Source: Straminergon stramineum (taxonomy: Eukaryota; Streptophyta; Bryopsida; Hypnales; Calliergonaceae). Taken from it: a stretch of DNA of 64,000 bases. The notes beneath the pieces were generated by a model. It had not been told where the DNA came from. It made no database searches and worked only from the letters and a program-made list of their open reading frames with translations. The translations under genes were made by a program, and so were the position numbers. The stretch spans positions 2,294,001-2,358,000 of the forward strand of contig OY987267.1 in assembly GCA_963920665.1 (NCBI GenBank). The letters are read 5' to 3'. Positions within the stretch are counted from its first letter, which is position 1; each line of letters opens with the position of its first letter. Positions 1-11,668 of this stretch are shown here, one piece after another.

Positions 1-2496
1 CATCCCAATGTGTGGGGACTTTCAAACATAAGTTAAAGTTAAACCCTGAGTTTGCAAAAGTTTGATAACAATTACAGTAACTGAAAAATGAGAATCCTAG
101 AATTTGTACCATTGCTACTCGTACAGCATGGTCCACAATCTTTTTTGGGTTGCTTTTATTGCCATTTGAAGAACAAAGATGCCACTGATATTAAGACTGA
201 GGTATTGATAGATGAACCCTAGTATTATGATAATTCAACATGAATAAAGAGTTTGTTTGTTCTAGGCCTACACCAATTCAAGATTCGTAGGATATCAACA
301 TACAATTTCAGAATAGCTACATTCTCTCTCATAGTGGGTCAACTGTTTGACCTAACCCTGATTGTATCAAGTTATACCATCTTCAGAAAACCTTGAGAAA
401 TCAGTTGAATTGACTACAGTACTGCTGTTTGTTAAATCTACATCAACAAAATTAGCTTACACTTTGAATTCTTTTTCGCAACCTTGGGAACCCAAAAAAC
501 AAACTCTTTGTGTGTTCGAAACAGGCATGTAAAAATGGTCCCAATTGTATGTAGACACCTCTAGATACCTCGAAACCTATTCCAAAAATGTATCAAAATG
601 TGATTTTTGGATTTTTCTTATATTCATGGCCCAACATTTGGCAAGTACGTACTCTTTCTTCTTCTTCATCATCTTCATCATCTTCTTCAGTTCTGCATCA
701 AAAGGAGCAAACATTGCAAGTGAATCATGAGACAGCTCGCCGACCTGCCACATCATCCACACACAGAAAAACAAATCCCATGAGATAGCAAGCCAGCTCC
801 TTTTGGGTTGTCGTTCCAGTGACACTGAACTTACAGCCCGTCCTCCTCAGCTCAGCAAACGCAGACAACAGGAGCAGCAGTACTTAAGGTAAGTTTGAGC
901 TTCTAAAGAGCACACCCAACTTGCTTCCATTGCAAGCAAAGCAAAGCAAAGCAATTCTTTGAATGGGTTGCCAGCATTAACTTAACTTAAATTAGCCACT
1001 GTCAGTTTCTCTCTCTTCTCTCTCTTCTCAGGTGGATAAAATGAACAGAACAGAACAGATTCAACGGATTCAGCCGACCCCCACCCACTTCCCAAACCTG
1101 GCGAAAGTGCTGCGATCATTCAGGTGATCTTTTTTGCTTTCTTCCTTCCTTCCTTGCAAAGTACCTCAGACCATTGTTGACACATTCAAGAAAATGCTGT
1201 CATAACTGTAAGTTAAGTTATATCTTATGGCACACTACCTTACAGCAACTGCCTGTCTATGCAAGGAATTGCAGGATGGATCACAGTCACTGGCTGCATC
1301 AGGGCAATTTTCCAATTCACATTCAGGTTGTTTTGTTTTGTTTTTTCCCTCATAAATTCCACACCCAGTCAGTCAACCTGTCCACTTGCCTGAGTGTGTG
1401 TTTTGAATACTGTGTAATAACTTTGAACAAGAAAAAGATTAACTTAAAACTTAAGCTTAACTTAGAGCAGTTTTTTTTTTCAGACCTTTGGTTTATATAC
1501 AGTAATATTTTTATCTGCACAATTTCAGACAAAATGAACAAACACCTGGAAGAAGGGTCATTGCAGTGGACATAGAGAAAACCCCAAAATTGACCCATCG
1601 TGTGCATGGAGTCATGCCGTAAATGAAACTCAAAATTCAAAAGCTGCCTTTGCTGTGAGAATTCTAGGCAGTCAACCTGTCCATTTGTGCATGTTTGAAC
1701 ACTGCATAATAACTTCAAAGTATAAATAATGGAGGAGCTTGTACAGGTCTACTACAGGCCTGTATTTCTTTTCCTGTTTTTTTTTTCCACCTTTTCCAGG
1801 CATTTAAAGTGGTTACCTTAACTTGCCCCGTAGTCTCACATTCATCTGCAGAAAGCCAGACATAAACAAAAAGACCGCATGAAATACAAGACATAAGTTA
1901 AATTTAGTTCCAGGGCAGGGACGGGGACAGAGAAGACGGACTCCACACCCTCCATGGAAGTTGAAACAAGATTTTAAGTTATGTAATCATCATAGGAATG
2001 AAATTGCAGAAGATACTGTTTGCCTGAATCTCATGTCAGTCTGTTGTATGGTATCGTACAATTTGAAAGTCCTTCCGTGGTCAAAGGAAAAACAACGATC
2101 ACTTCCAAGTTCCAATGACGGAGAACATTCGCGCTCAGATCCGACACAAATTCAATCCGGTGACCAACTTTTTATTCCTTCTGCGCAGGAGTCATATGAC
2201 TCAAATCCAGAAGGCAGACGGGACACCTACCCTTTTAGGAAGAGTAACTTAACTAGGAAGTTACACCCACCCAAGGTAGGAGGTTTAGAAAGCAACCAGG
2301 CTCTAAAAGCATTCTCTAACATAAAATGGTACACATTGCTGTCATTAGATAACTCCTGCTAAACCAAGTTGGAGTTATTGGCAACGGAGTTCTTGGAAGA
2401 CTTGGAAATGTCAAAAGGGCAAGTGAAATGACTGTATTGGGATTTTGTGCAAACTGCAAAAATATCTGCGTAAAATGGTAATGCCAGTAAGGGAGG
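1..2496. other. Intergenic DNA, no gene recognised
   Basis: No reading frame here resembles a known protein; the open stretches are short and of low-complexity composition. Visible landmarks are a TTC/ATC-rich simple repeat at about 651-690, a short GCAAA repeat near 940-953, CT-rich DNA near 1008-1030, and several copies of an AACTTAA-type motif (for example 978-990 and 1441-1462). Confidence 0.6.
651..690. repeat. TTC/ATC simple-sequence repeat
   Basis: Imperfect trinucleotide run of TTC and ATC units on the plus strand. It produces runs of serine or lysine/methionine in translation, so open frames across it should not be taken as genes. Confidence 0.8.
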
Positions 2497-2880
2497 CAAC
2501 CCATTTCCAACCACTTAAATGGTTACACCGATCTGGAGGGTGAGTTTCTTGTGGGTGGGTGGGGTTTTCCAATGTGCAGAAATAGAGTGAAGAAGGTTTC
2601 CATAATTTTCCAAATTTTTGTTTCACAAAACATAATTACTATGAATTTTTTGAGGGAAAATTCCGTTCTCCCCACTCTGGTCATATAGACCTTCATGTTT
2701 CCCACAAGGATTGGTTGCAAAATCTGCCCCTAAGGGTTGAGAGTGTTGTAAAACAATCACAATGGGACACAACTACATGGGAAACTGTGCTGTAATTAAT
2801 CACTATCATCTCCTCTTACGCAGAAAGAGAGCAATCTATATTGCCAAAAGGGGGCGGTGATTAGGAATGGGTTTTCCTCC
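2497..2880 (+). repeat. Dispersed repeat R1, copy 1
   Basis: This stretch matches 41304-42029 in the same order and orientation. Shared landmarks are the opening 'aacccatttccaaccactt', 'cagaaatagagtg', 'ttccataattttccaaa', 'tatagaccttc' and 'ccacaactacat/ctggga'. The second copy carries an extra block at 41526-41887 where this copy has only 'cctaagggtt' (about 2729-2738). Copy 1 is therefore informative as the uninterrupted version. No coding potential is seen. Confidence 0.65.
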
Positions 2881-3042
2881 TATAGTCCAATTTTTTTTTT
2901 GTTGGAATGGAAGTGCATTTATGTGTATTCTAGAACCCATTATGGGGCAATGTATTTGTATGCAAGGAAAACTTTGGTATAGTATAGTATGAACTAATGC
3001 AATTGCACTTTTGGGAAACTATAGTACAAACCAATACAATTG

Positions 3043-4250
3043 CTTAACCCTTCTACAAGATCCAATAACATTTTTTTGATAACATGGTGTTTTCGGTCAT
3101 CTATACAAACAAAATTTTCATTCTTTTTCTTTGAAAATATCAAATAACATGTGTTGGAGGAATAGCTTTAAGGTGCTACAATTTTCATAACTTTTGACTA
3201 TATGGTTAAAAAGTTTTTGTATAATATGTAGTTTCTTTTGGAGAATTTGCAAGATGGATAGATCAGAAAAAAATCATATTTTTAAGAAATAAAATTTTGA
3301 AATTGGTTACCTAGATTATATATATGTGGAAAGCTTTGAATCTTTACATTTTGTTTAATGAGATGAATGTTATAAGGAGCTTTAGTTTGTAGACAGTTAT
3401 GGAATCTCTACTCTAAAATAAACCTTTTAAGTCCTTTATTTAACTCAATTTTCCATATTTTTGGAAAAATATAAAATCTTAAGACATAGATTGTTTATTA
3501 GGATGGCTACAAGAAACACCTTGCCATTTTGTCTAAAGATGGCCTATTTTAGTGAGTACTATGATTTTTGGAATATTTTTTTAAATGAAAATAAAATATG
3601 GATGATGATTTGTAAAGCATTGAAAATAGCATGTCTCGAAAAATTCAGACCAAGAAAAGTTTATCTCTAAAAGTTATGCACAAAAAAGAACAAAGGAAAA
3701 TGCCAAGAAAATGGACACTTTGATGTTTGATTTTTAGAAAATAGCAAAAAGATTCAAAAAAATAAAAGGAAAAGACCTTCCTAACTTGAAGGTGCTCCTT
3801 CTCAACCATTTTCATCTTTGGGAAAGAAATTGTGTAGTCTCTACAATTGCGTGAAGGTAGTGCACTTTGAGCACACGTGGAATGTGGAAATTTTTCAATT
3901 TTTAGAAGACCTTATATACCATATTTGGGCTTCCAATTTTTATTTTTGGATAAAAAATATTACTACCCTCCCTATGGCCAAAATAGACATTCCAAATTTC
4001 ATGTAGAACATACAATTCAAAAGTTATGAGCAGAAAACCACCTGCTTAAGGCCAAGGGCAGAAAAAAAAGGACAAGCGTTTCTCTTGCAATTACCCAATA
4101 CAGCATTACAACCTTTCGGATTGGCATTTTTCAATTCCATAACTAAATTCTTAATAATTTAATATTTTAAATCTGATTCACTATTTTTTTCTATTTACTC
4201 TTTTTTCAAGCATGAATATGAATTTTTTTAAATACAAGCATTATGAACTT
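3043..4250 (+). mobile_element. Degenerate TTAA-ended element (family A, with extra sequence)
   Basis: It begins with 'ttaaccctt' near 3043. It then follows the order of the element at 5970-6902: 'cataacttttgact' with 'atggttaaaaa', the 'gaaattggtt' block, 'ggaaagctttgaatc', 'ctctactctaaaataaac', and later 'attacaacc' with 'ggattgg' and 'tttttcaattccataac' (about 4100-4145). About 600 bases of unrelated sequence separate the left and middle blocks from the last. The right end is not certain. A TTTTAGGATTAA at about 4885-4896 could be the far terminus. Confidence 0.45.
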
Positions 4251-5969
4251 GCAATTGGTAAGGTTCTTTATTCTAAACTTTTGAGAAGGTTTATTCTAAC
4301 AAGCCAACTAAAGATTCATAAGGTTTCATTTCTTTAAAATAAAAAAGATGAAGTTTTCAGCCTTACTTTAGAGACTAGGATTTGAATATTTTGAAGTAGT
4401 TTTAGGCCTCTAAACATGAAAGAACTTCACGAATTAATTTCTTCATTGTATCCAAGTCCAAACGACGGTCTTGGTACTTTTTGGAAGAATGAATGTCACT
4501 TCAAAGGAAGTGAACGTCACACATTAAGAATATTTTGTACTTCACATAGTGATTGGTGTAAAATTGTTACGACAACAATCTTGACTTGTATGTCAATGCG
4601 TATAAAATATTGGCATTGAATTTGCAACTATCCTGCACTGTCAACACCCCACTAAAATCATTGTATACAAGAAATTGCACCATTTTTGCCTATTTTGAGC
4701 ATACAAGTTTTTTAAGAATAATTCTCCTAACTATCACAAAAATCTATGGGTTCCACATTGTACAAATGCACACATTTTCTAAGTTTATAGAAAAATTCAA
4801 ACTATTTTGAGCTTCCTTCCCCAATCAAATACAACTTTGTACCAAAAAAACTTTCACCCTTGAGGGTCAAATGTATTAAAGTCCTTTTAGGATTAATATA
4901 CCAATTACATTCATCAATGCACCAACAATGAACATGTAAGGGAGTGAGCGTTTCTCAAGCTTTGTGTGATTCTAACTTCAAATTTCTGAACTAATTCCAC
5001 AAAGGTCCAAAAAATAAGAAACAACTTGGATTTAGATGCCAATTCCAACTAACTTTTCAAACCCTACAATCCCAAGGGCAGTTTTGTCAAAACCTACTCA
5101 AAATTGCCATTTCCAATGCAAAGAACAAATCTTTTTAACATTTACCAAAAAATTGACACAAATATAGGGATAACCTTTAATCCCAAAGAGTAAAATACAA
5201 GGGACTAGCTGCACCACAACGGTGTTACTAATCTATGGAGGCCATTTTTTCTTTTTAATATCCAACTATAGGATCTATCACAAAGATTCAATTTCTGATT
5301 TTTGTATGCTACTTTTCAACCCTAGCTTTTACATCATACTAAAGATGCAAACTAAATTCATCATCCTGTAATTTTCATTGAATTTTGAAGTTGAGATACC
5401 CCCATGGACATACCGAATGCCAAAAAAATACTTTCTACTTTCAGCTTGTAGATCTCACAAATGATAAGGAATTTGAGTTTCATTCTTTTTTTATGTGTTC
5501 TACAAGAAGTGGAGAGATTAGATCTTACATATACAAAAACTCCACTCACACAATTGGCTGCCAATGTCAAAGCAGGAGCCAGTCATATGGTGCCACCTCA
5601 CCGAATTTCTCATGCATAAGAGTGGCATGTCAATTTTACCTCCTGAGAATTAATAGGCCTTGAGTTGTGGCTGCCACCCTGTGATTTAAAAATAAATAAA
5701 TTTATCCTCCTGTCTTTGTCCATAGCCAGGGGATCTCAACTTCAAAATTCAATTTGCAAATCAAGCTCAGCTGCTACAATTTTGCTAACTAATAACTGCT
5801 CAAAATGCCCACATGTCCCAAGCTTTTCTGGGCATGTAAATTGTATTGCTCCTTCCATTCGTTTCAAAAAAAAATGAAAACAAACAAATAAATGTAATGT
5901 TCCTTTGTGGTACTAAATCTAAACAGAGTCTTTTTTTTCTCTGAAAAAGCAACGTTGAGCTGTAGGCAC
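4251..5969. other. AT-rich intergenic DNA, nothing recognised
   Basis: No supported gene, RNA or clear element boundary was seen, apart from the possible far end of the preceding repeat near 4890. Confidence 0.5.
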
Positions 5970-6902
5970 TTAACCCCTAAACGCCCAAACTGCGTTTTTT
6001 GGCAACATAGCGATTTTGGGCAGCTCACTACGAATGGAGTTTTTCTTATTTTTCTTTGAAATTTTCACACAACATGTGCCCGAGGAGTATCTTTAAGGCC
6101 CAACAATTTTCATAACTTTTGACTTCATGGTTAAAAATTTATTGCATGATATGTGGTTTTCATTGCTCGGCGGGCAGCCCTAAAATTTCTTAAAAAAACA
6201 CTTTTTTAAGAAATAAAAATTTGAAATTGGTTTTTTAGATTTATATGTACATGGAAAGCTTTGAATCATTCCATTTTGATTTATGAGATGAAAGTTATGA
6301 GGCGTTTTAGTTTGCGGGTAGTTTCGGATTCTCTACTCTAAAATAAACTTTGAAGTTCATTATTTCACTCAATTTTCAATATTTTTTGAAAAAAATAAAA
6401 TCATAGGGTGTGGATTGTTAATTATAACATTACAACCATTGGGATTGGAATTTTTCAATTCCATAACAAAATTCTTCACAATTTAGTATTTTGAATCATT
6501 CTCTACTTCTTTGTACTTACTTTCTTTTTCCTATATGTTGTACAATTTCAAATGATTTGAATTTTTTCAAGAACGTAGACAACTTGCCTCAAAGAATGAA
6601 TCCAAAGAGTAACCACCATTTCGGAATTTTTTTCATACAAATGTGGCCTTGTGAAGTGCAGCTGCCCGTTTTTTCACAGGGCCAAAAAAAGGATTTTTGC
6701 TAATTCAAACGCTAATATCTTACAATCTACACGGTGGAAAATTCTGAAATTTTTTCCACGTATTCTCAAATAAGTTTAGTACAAGATCTTACGGTTACAT
6801 GTGTCCAAAAATGTTTTTTTCCTAAAATTTGGTACTTGTTCTAGAAATGACAGTTTTGGAGCGTTTTTGGTGAAAACGTAGTTGAAAACATTTAGGGGTT
6901 AA
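5970..6902 (+). mobile_element. TTAA-ended non-autonomous element, family A, copy 1
   Basis: The element opens with TTAACCCCTAAA at 5970 and closes with TTTAGGGGTTAA at 6902, a perfect 12-bp terminal inverted repeat. Read as TTAA target sites, the element proper begins CCCCTAAA and ends TTTAGGGG, a layout known for piggyBac-type transposons (TTAA duplication, CCC termini). An inverted copy of the whole unit lies at 62831-63771. The interior is AT-rich with no transposase-like frame, so it would be non-autonomous. The superfamily is inferred from the ends alone. Confidence 0.6.
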
Positions 6903-8396
6903 CTTGAAAAATTGTCTTGTTGGAAGCCCACCTCCATCATCACAATTTTAGGCTCCAAGAAGGTACACTGAATAATGAAATGCTGCAAATCTAGGTTGAA
7001 CCTAATAACTGCAAATTTTAAAACATTTAAAACTCAAATTGAAACCAAAGCAAATTATGAAATTGTGCCCTGGTGAGTTATATATCCTCCCTGGCATTAA
7101 AGCCCCAGTCTCAATATGGGTAGTCACAGTTTATTCACCATCACAAATTTCCATAGAGAATGAGAAGTAATAGGACCAATGGGAAGCATTAGCAGGTGAA
7201 GGAAATGTGGCACCCCTTATTCATTTAGAGGATGAGATGTGGAGAATCACTGTGGAGCCAATGGGGGAGCAACAGCATAGTCTGAAATAGAAAATTCTTC
7301 TTTGGAGAAGTTTTCTCCAGCCCCATTCTTCACCTCCGAAACTGAGAGTATTCCCTTCCAGCATGCATGTAGAAAGCCAACCCAGAATCGACAAATCCCC
7401 ATTCTCCATAGAAATCCAAGATAGTGGGAGGAACTGTGACTACCCCTAATTCCTCACATTCTAAATCTCATGATTCTCTCACCTCCATAGGGGTCACTCA
7501 AGGAAAAAAAAATTCAGCAATTTTTATTTATTTTTCTCAAAACATATGGATTCAGGATTCATTTTTAGTCCTGAAATGGGTAAATAATGAGTTCAATGCA
7601 GGTATCATACTTATTGTGGACCGAAAACGGAAGGAGCCATGTAGGCTGCTAAGATCCTATTCACAAGGGTTCTCTTGCCTTTTAATGGGGGACTGTACTG
7701 TACAAGTGTACACGGACTTGGAGTCTTGAGGTGGGCATCAATTCCATGATTTGCTGCTGTCTAGGTAATATAACTTATATACCCGTAGAAACCCATAAAT
7801 ATATTGACTAAAGCTTGGACTGAGGTTGCTTTTTTTAGGAGGATTGACTAAACTTAACCCGAAGGCACGACCAGCAGCTACAATATTAGAAACAATAGTA
7901 CTGATTTGTGTAAGTTATTGCCAAATTCAGGGAAACGAGGGACCGTGTACAGTGGAGTCAAACCATAACTTACTTGACCGTGGTTTAACTTAACCGAAAA
8001 GCGGCCGACATTCCCAATCACTTTCACTAGTGAATATTGAAGGTAATTGGTAAAGAACTTGGAAATACAATACCCCGTAAGTAGCCTGCAATGGACAGAT
8101 GGGTTTATTTTATTTTATTTTATTTTATTTTTCTCATGAAACACATGGATTGGACAGATGGTTTGATCATGGAAGTTAGTTGGGTTGTGTGTGCCATAAC
8201 TTAACTTATGCACAAAGCCAGTTATGAAACTGCAGCAACTCTTTCACAAAATAGACAGACCATGTGGAAAGTATCTACATCTGTTCAAGATCGAGCATTG
8301 CAACTGGCAAGGCATATTTGCTCATCAATCAGATGCTCTTCAAAGGATCTTACGACAACAGTAGGACTTCCATAATCAAGGGAAGAGACATAACAT
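6903..8396. other. Intergenic DNA, no gene recognised
   Basis: No recognisable protein, RNA or element ends. A (TTTTA)n microsatellite lies at 8104-8132, and AACTTAA-type motifs occur at about 7984-7995 and 8196-8209. Confidence 0.5.
8104..8132. repeat. (TTTTA)n microsatellite
   Basis: About five to six uninterrupted TTTTA units on the plus strand. Confidence 0.85.
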
Positions 8397-8790
8397 TATA
8401 GTAGAACCACCCATTACCAGCCACTTAAGCATTTTGGGCATGATCTGGAGTAGTAGAAGGCATTGTTAATTTTTTTTTCCCTGTACAAAGATAGAAATGA
8501 TGGGCATTGTAAAATTTTCATAATTTTTTTCCCTTAAATTCAAATTGTTTTGAATTTTAAAAGCCAAAAGTTGGCCTGCTCCCATCCCCAGCATATAGAT
8601 TCTTCCATCACTACTCATCTAAAGACTAATTTGGCTCTCAAAGCAAAGCACATGTGTCATAACAATGATGGCTAGAAGATAGTGGGAAACCAAGAAACTA
8701 ATGCTTACTCACCAGTCATCTCTTTGTTGAATTTCCCATTACCTATGTATTGACCATGGGGCCTCACTAGTCATGGGTGGTTCTACCATA
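8397..8790. mobile_element. Possible MITE with 17-bp terminal inverted repeats
   Basis: The left end reads TATAGTAGAACCACCCA. The right end is the reverse complement with one mismatch (TGGGTGGTTCTACCATA). The interior shows no coding sequence. The inverted ends about 394 bp apart suggest a small non-autonomous element, but no target-site duplication was identified. Confidence 0.4.
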
Positions 8791-11668
8791 GCAGTAAAGT
8801 CACACCGTCTATGAAAACAAAATTTCTATGAAGAATGTGGAGAAGTTGTAGAGCGGAAAGAGGAGCCAATGAGGAGCTAGAAACCATCGGAAGAAGGTGC
8901 GACATCCCCTTTTGTTTTGTGTATGTGGAGGATGACAATGAAGAATGGATTCACGTGTGATAACTTTTTTGTAGTAATTTTCCAGTCAGAACGATGGGAT
9001 GAGCTACTGCATGCATGAGCGATTTGTTTTGAACAAAAAATATTCAAGTTAGTTAGTTGGTAGAATTGCAGGTGTTGCTTGTTGCTGGAAGTGCAGGGGT
9101 AGGCAATGCATGCAAACACTGATGACAAGAGTGAAATTGGCAACACCAACTTCATGCCTGTTATTCACCTTCAAAGGGGAATAATGGCCATTTTCAATCT
9201 TTAGAGAATGGGGCCTTTGCAAGCCACAGAGAGCTAATGAGGGAGTGAAGGACCAAATGAGCATTAAATGTACGCAAGTGATCTTGGGTAGGTGTGTATC
9301 AAAAGTCATTTCCAATAATTGTCTTCTCCAAATTTTGACACAAGATGTGAACATGTACCTCCATAGTGAAATTCTAATTTTTTTTTCTGATCGGGTGCCT
9401 GGGTCAAAAGTTATGCCATCATGAACTTTTTAGGCAACCTAGATAGCTCTAAGTAGCATCTGCAAAACTTCTATAATTTTGAAATTTGGTCACTATAAAA
9501 CTTATATGATTAATACAAAATGCAAATGTCCAAAAAAATAACCATGTGTAGAGTAAAAAATCTCTTTACGAGGCATTAAAGTTTGTTGGCCCTATTGGGT
9601 AAGATAAAAAAATAACTTTTTCTTCTAACTTCAAAAGTTAGAATCATTTAGTTTGTATAGGTTTTTTTTCACACATTCCCACAATAGTTTAGTACAAATT
9701 TGCATGGTTGAATTCTACAGAAAAAACCCTCTTCTTCTATTCTTTTCTTTTTTTCTCATTGCCCTAAAAAATTAGGCAATTTTTCACAACTTGTACCCAA
9801 AATATGTCTCAGATCTTTAGAGGTTAAAACATATGTTAATTATGAAAGCATTCCTTATCCCTATGAAGATGCTTTGAACTAAAGTAATCCAATGAATGAT
9901 AGAAGTGCATATGTTCATCCTTGGAATTGTGTATGAAAAGGGAAGGTCTTACACAATCATTTGACCTCCAATGACTTGACTTCGGGTTTTTTTTTAAAGA
10001 AGATGATTCCCATGGTGGCCAGCCCATCATTACAAGGTTAAGTTAACGCCCAGTTCCATGAGATTGAGGTATGTGAGTGTATTTACACAACTATGTAAGG
10101 AAAGATATGAGGACTGGGGCATTAATGGATTAAGGATGTCTTTTAAGAGTCTTAAAGCTCTTGTAAGTTAATGAACTTGCGTGTCTGGGCGCTGGAGAAA
10201 TGCAGATTGCAGTGGTCTCATAACGTGCTCAGTGCAGATGGCATTACTGAGAGCATGGGGGGTGCCACCGGCCATGGCAAGTGCCACAGGCTTGAGTTGC
10301 CACAATTCACATGCAATGGACTTGAAAACAGAAGGGCCAGGGAACGATTATAACAACTACTGCACTCACACGAATTCTCCCAGATGCTCCCAGGTGGATG
10401 ATGATCACAGATGGGAGAGAGGGAAGAAGAAGATGGTCATTTTCCCACCTGACGTCCAGTACCCCTCTCCCACTCTGAACTTCAGCTCATGGAAATCGAC
10501 AGAAAGCGCTCCTGCTTACACAGCATTGATCTGCTCCAATTTCAGATATCCAGAACACAACCGTACATTACACAACAGCCACAAAAAGACAGCTTACTGG
10601 GTAGTTTAGACTTACAGTTCAGCAGACACAATATCTGACACTATTCCAAGATCCATAACTGCTTTCACCTCCCTTTTCATGATCTACCAGTCAATTTATG
10701 CAGTTTTGAGGAAGTATTTGTAAACACAGTTTTTCAAGTTGCTAAGGTACTGCTCTCTTTGAAGATCAGAGGACAAAAACACATAACAAAGGATATGACA
10801 AAATTGTGTACTGCCACACTGCAGAAAGAAAACCAGCATACAGATAATGGTGCACACAAACAAGTTGACAGAATTTATCTTTTATATTTTTCATTTTCGA
10901 AGTATCAAAAGCTTTACAATATTTTTTGGTCGCTTCCAATGCACATTTGTCATGGTAGCCACCGTTTCAGCTTGGGTTGTGCTGTCAGGGGGAACTGTCA
11001 GCAGGGTTTCCTAGTCTATCAGTAATGGAACTTAATCCTCTACAGGTGCCATTCTAAAACAGTGAGATCTACAAAGTGAGAGGGTTATTAGCATGCCATG
11101 GCAAACTACTATTCCCTGACGATCTCTTGTCAGAGTAAAGCACAATCCGAGAATATTTCTCCGAACGAACAAAATCCTTTTGTACATCTGCTTTGGAGTT
11201 GCCATCACGTAGCATCTACTCAACAACATCCATAATAAAACGAATAAATTAGAGAAGATTGCGGTCCTCGAATTGTACACCTCCTCTTGAGGCATTCGTG
11301 TGCCATGCAAGCCACAGAACCGTCATTTACAGAGCCAGACTTCAAGGGCACTCAACTCTCTCAGCTTCAGTCAAGTCCCAGTCCGGTGCTGTACAATGGC
11401 GAACCGAATCTCAAACTGTTGACACAACCGCAGAACTATCTTTGTTCACAGTCCTTGGTTACTCTAGGGTCAGATCAGTCGATGGCACCAGTGATTACAC
11501 ACGCTTTTAACTGCATGGAAATAAGGCAATTGTTAGCAAGTAGGTCTTGGTTATCTTCAACAATGTGATTTACAACAACCTGAGAGTTGCGACCATCTTC
11601 AGTGCCTACCTCTAACAGGCAGGAAATGGTGATTGAGAAGATTTGCAGGAACGTGAAGCTCCACAATG
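8791..11668. other. Intergenic DNA, including the likely cyclin 3' UTR
   Basis: No protein is recognised. About 9380-9831 resembles the right half of the TTAA-ended family and finishes with TTTAGAGGTTAA near 9820-9831. About 9870-10020 shares 'aggtctt..ac' and 'cctccaatga' blocks with 30690-30840 and 53380-53540. The last several hundred bases before 11669 probably include the 3' UTR of the minus-strand cyclin gene, but no clear polyadenylation signal was chosen. Confidence 0.45.

Noticed and set aside
577..825. 82-residue minus-strand frame with a Met/Lys run
   Set aside because: The run comes from the TTC/ATC simple repeat. No homology signal.
5970..5982. Telomere-like CCCTAAA word inside the TTAACCCCTAAA ends
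   Set aside because: It occurs once per element end, not in tandem, and always next to TTAA, so it belongs to the terminal repeat and is not an interstitial telomere.
9049..9354. 101-residue minus-strand frame
   Set aside because: No recognisable motif, no splice partners and repeat-rich surroundings. Treated as chance.
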